Below are positions 61,513 through 64,000 of a stretch of 64,000 bases of DNA, piece by piece. A model generated the notes under the pieces. The model was not told where the DNA came from and searched no databases. It worked only from the letters and a program-made list of their open reading frames with translations. Source of the stretch: Kapaibacterium sp044224925 (GTDB taxonomy: Bacteria; Bacteroidota; Ignavibacteria; Kapaibacteriales; Kapaibacteriaceae). The DNA is taken from the NCBI GenBank assembly GCA_044224925.1, contig JBGAJM010000006.1, forward strand, positions 1 through 64,000. Reading direction: 5' to 3'. Positions within the stretch are counted from its first letter, which is position 1. Every line of letters starts with the position of its first letter. The translations under genes were made by a program, and so were the position numbers.

Positions 61513-64000
61513 ATGAACATTCGCCGCCTTCTCGTCGCCGGCCTTGCCGCCCTCCTTCCCTCCCTCGTCCCTGCCCAGCCCTACTATGCCACGACGGTGG
61601 CCGGGGACCGGACGGGTACACGGCTGTACACGCTGAACAACGGACTTCGAGTCTACATCAGCGTGAACACCGAGCAGCCGCGCGTGCAGACGCTGACGGC
61701 CGTGCGTGCGGGAAGCAAGAACGATCCGCCCGAGGCCACGGGGTTGGCGCACTACCTGGAGCACATGTTGTTCAAGGGCACGTCGACGTTTGGAACGCTG
61801 AACTATGCAAAGGAGCGACCGTATCTGGACCGGATCGCCGACATGTTCGAGGAGTACAGAGCGCTCACTGACACGGCAGCACGCAAGGCACTGTATCATC
61901 GGATCGATTCTATGTCGGGCGTGGCCGCACAATACGCTATTCCGAACGAGTACGACAAGATCACTCAGTCACTCGGCTGCACGGGCACGAATGCCTTCAC
62001 CTCCAACGATGCAACGGTCTACGTGAACAATGTGGCGGCCAACCGCCTGAAGACCTTCCTCGCCCTCGAAGGTGAGCGCTTCAAGCAATGCGTTCTTCGA
62101 CTCTTCCATACCGAGCTCGAGGCCGTGTATGAAGAGAAGAATCTCTCGCTGAACGAAGATGGTTCGTTGGCAGAGGATACGCTCATGCGCGCACTCTTCC
62201 CCGATCACACGTATGGAACGCAGAGCACACTGGGCACCGTGGAGCATTTGAAGAATCCATCGATGCGACGGATCCAGGAGTACTTCACGCGACACTACGT
62301 GCCCGCCAACATGGCCGTGATCCTCGTGGGCGATCTTGATCCCGACAGTGCCATCGCTTGGGTGGATGCGGCCTTCGGCGATCATCCCTCCGCACCGGTT
62401 CCCTACTTTGGTGTGCGTGAGCAACCGCCGATCACGTCGCCCATCGTGAAGAACGTCGTCGGTCCCGATCCCGAATTCGTCACTCTTGCCTTCCGCCTTC
62501 CGGGTGCCGCGCACAAGGACATTCCTGCACTGCGTATGTGCGACATGATCTTGGCGAATGCATCGGCCGGACTGATCGATCTGAACCTTGGACAGACACA
62601 GAAAGTGCGCGATCCGTATGCGACGTTGCGCATGATGACGGACTTCTCGCTGGAACAACTGGGTGGTTCTCCCATGCCGGGCGAATCGCTTGAAGATGTG
62701 ACGAAACGTTTGCTCGATCAGATCGAGCTCTTGAAAAAGGGCGCATTCGATGATAAGCTCATGCGATCCATCGTGCAGGATGTGCGCATCCGACAGATGC
62801 AGAGCGAGATGGGCAATGAAGGCCGGGCGTATCGCATCCTTCAAGCCTTTGAACATGGTATGCCGTTGGAGTCCGTGGTGCATGATGCCGACGCCCTTGC
62901 GTCGGTGACAAAGGCCGACGTGATGCGCATTGCCAAAGAGTACTTCCGTTCGAACTATGTGGTGGTGAACAAGCGCGAAGGAGATCGCACGGACATCAGC
63001 AAGGTGGAGAAACCGGCCATCACACCAGTGCCCTTGAACCGCGATACGACGTCAACGTTCGGACGCGCCATCATCTCGGCTCCCGCACGTACGATCGAAC
63101 CTCGATTCCTCGACTACACCACCGATCTGCAGCGCGCTGCTGTGCGACCGAACATCCCGCTGCTGGCCGTTCGCAACACGATGAACGATCTGTTCGAGCT
63201 TCGGTATTACCTCACGATGGGAACGGCGAACGATCGATACCTCAAGGTTGCCCTGGACTATCTCGATCTCATGGGCACGTCGGCCCTCACGAACGAGGCG
63301 CTTCAACAACGCATGTACGCACTGGGCATGGACTTTGGCGTGTATGCATCGTCCGACCGATGCTACATCACACTGAACGGCATTCGCAGCAACTTCAAGC
63401 AAAGCGTGCAGTTGATGGAGAACATCCTTGCGACATGCGTCGGGAACGAGGCATCGCTTGCAGCCTTCAAGCAACGATTGCTGCAGGAGCGCGAGGATGC
63501 ACGCAAGGACAAGTCGACGATCTATTATCGTGGACTTCTCTCCTACGCGCGATACGGTCCGCGAAACGCTGTCACCACCGACCTGACCACGACAGAGATC
63601 AATGGTCTCACGCATGCGCAATTGGCAACGATCGTCCGCCGACTGCTCTCGTATCCGCATGAAGTGCACTATTGGGGACCGGATGATGCGCCAACCGTTG
63701 CGAAGTCGATCGCTGCCGTCCACGGTGCCCCTGCCACCTTCCGAAGCATCCCTGCGGCCATGACGTTCCCTGTGCGTCCCATGGATTCGGCAGAGGTGAT
63801 CTTCCTCGACCACGAACAGGTGACGGCCGATGTGGCCTTCTTTGCGCGGTCGTTCCCGCGGTTCGACAGTACGTTGAGTCCGCGCATTCGCTTGTTGAAC
63901 GAGTACTTCGATGGCGGCATGGGAAGCATCGTCTTCCAGACCATTCGCGAGCAGAAGGCATTGGCGTATTCAACGTCGGGCGGACTTGAGAATCCGTATC
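61513..64000 (+). CDS. M16 family (insulinase-like) peptidase, 3' end missing
   Basis: 829 codons are present and the frame runs off the window without a stop, so it is truncated by the window edge, not broken. Signal peptide (about 1-22, ending PAQ) predicts export. The inverted zinc motif HYLEH (80-84: His80, Glu83, His84) is followed by Glu201 and zinc-ligand Glu208 in ELEAVYEEKN, exactly seven residues apart as in pitrilysin. Two M16 domains are visible: an active N-terminal one (about 35-250) with its companion domain, and a second half from about 530. Digests small proteins or signal peptides in the periplasm. Confidence 0.92.
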   Translation, partial: MNIRRLLVAGLAALLPSLVPAQPYYATTVAGDRTGTRLYTLNNGLRVYISVNTEQPRVQTLTAVRAGSKNDPPEATGLAHYLEHMLFKGTSTFGTLNYAKERPYLDRIADMFEEYRALTDTAARKALYHRIDSMSGVAAQYAIPNEYDKITQSLGCTGTNAFTSNDATVYVNNVAANRLKTFLALEGERFKQCVLRLFHTELEAVYEEKNLSLNEDGSLAEDTLMRALFPDHTYGTQSTLGTVEHLKNPSMRRIQEYFTRHYVPANMAVILVGDLDPDSAIAWVDAAFGDHPSAPVPYFGVREQPPITSPIVKNVVGPDPEFVTLAFRLPGAAHKDIPALRMCDMILANASAGLIDLNLGQTQKVRDPYATLRMMTDFSLEQLGGSPMPGESLEDVTKRLLDQIELLKKGAFDDKLMRSIVQDVRIRQMQSEMGNEGRAYRILQAFEHGMPLESVVHDADALASVTKADVMRIAKEYFRSNYVVVNKREGDRTDISKVEKPAITPVPLNRDTTSTFGRAIISAPARTIEPRFLDYTTDLQRAAVRPNIPLLAVRNTMNDLFELRYYLTMGTANDRYLKVALDYLDLMGTSALTNEALQQRMYALGMDFGVYASSDRCYITLNGIRSNFKQSVQLMENILATCVGNEASLAAFKQRLLQEREDARKDKSTIYYRGLLSYARYGPRNAVTTDLTTTEINGLTHAQLATIVRRLLSYPHEVHYWGPDDAPTVAKSIAAVHGAPATFRSIPAAMTFPVRPMDSAEVIFLDHEQVTADVAFFARSFPRFDSTLSPRIRLLNEYFDGGMGSIVFQTIREQKALAYSTSGGLENPY

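Overview
The window looks like a chromosomal segment of a free-living bacterium of the Bacteroidota/Chlorobiota (FCB) superphylum, possibly close to Ignavibacteria or Kapabacteria. Three things support this: secreted beta-propeller proteins with C-terminal ends like type IX secretion (T9SS) sorting domains; promoter boxes of the TAnnTTTG type rather than TATAAT; and a menaquinone methyltransferase/prenyltransferase pair. The placement is inference from content, not a database match. Coding density is high, base composition is fairly GC-rich, and many neighbours share ATGA or GTGA stop/start overlaps. I saw no rRNA, tRNA, CRISPR array, insertion sequence or prophage.

Layout. Bases 1-892 carry a DUF2279-type envelope protein, tail to tail with a minus-strand block (889-11385): pyrF, a DUF2851 protein, an SDR threonine dehydrogenase, a YyaL-type thioredoxin-fold protein, an O-antigen ligase-like protein, folD, an RluA-type pseudouridine synthase, adk and an OmpA protein with thrombospondin type 3 repeats. 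Bases 11443-14164 hold a metalloprotease lipoprotein and a small membrane protein, closed by a strong terminator. Bases 14725-34833 are a long plus-strand series: MauE/DoxX protein, a homocysteine methyltransferase-like/MTHFR fusion, RDD protein, tryptophan 2,3-dioxygenase, ComF, aminopeptidase P, phosphoglucosamine mutase, a degenerate DNA-methylase-like protein, dprA, type 2 IPP isomerase, polyprenyl synthase, a secreted protein, a CASTOR/POLLUX-type channel, a Phd/VapC toxin-antitoxin pair and murD. Bases 34922-46411 are mixed-strand: a T9SS cargo-like protein, an ABC-2 exporter with a LolA-like protein, small envelope proteins (one frameshifted), xth-pyrE, a DUF6438 lipoprotein, and a carotenoid-type oxidoreductase-menG-menA operon. 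Bases 46457-56422 are plus-strand: a large Vps10/BNR T9SS cargo, two LOG-family proteins, a eukaryote-like ABCC full transporter and a TPR protein. The end holds fumC-murB, another T9SS cargo-like protein, and an M16 peptidase cut by the window edge.

Most genes are housekeeping: nucleotide synthesis (pyrF, pyrE, adk), folate/one-carbon (folD, MTHFR), cell wall (glmM, murB, murD), isoprenoid and quinone synthesis (fni, polyprenyl synthase, menG, menA), and DNA uptake/repair (comF, dprA, xth). The unusual items are: (1) eight genes whose -10-like box starts exactly 12 bases before the start codon, predicting leaderless mRNAs; (2) a homocysteine S-methyltransferase domain fused to an intact MTHFR but lacking all three zinc cysteines and the homocysteine-binding Glu; (3) a 996-residue methylase-like protein without the catalytic (N/D)PP(Y/F) motif, inside a housekeeping operon next to dprA; (4) a bacterial full-length MRP/ABCC-type transporter with the asymmetric nucleotide-binding domains of the eukaryotic family; (5) a CrtISO/CrtD-like oxidoreductase translationally coupled to menG and menA.
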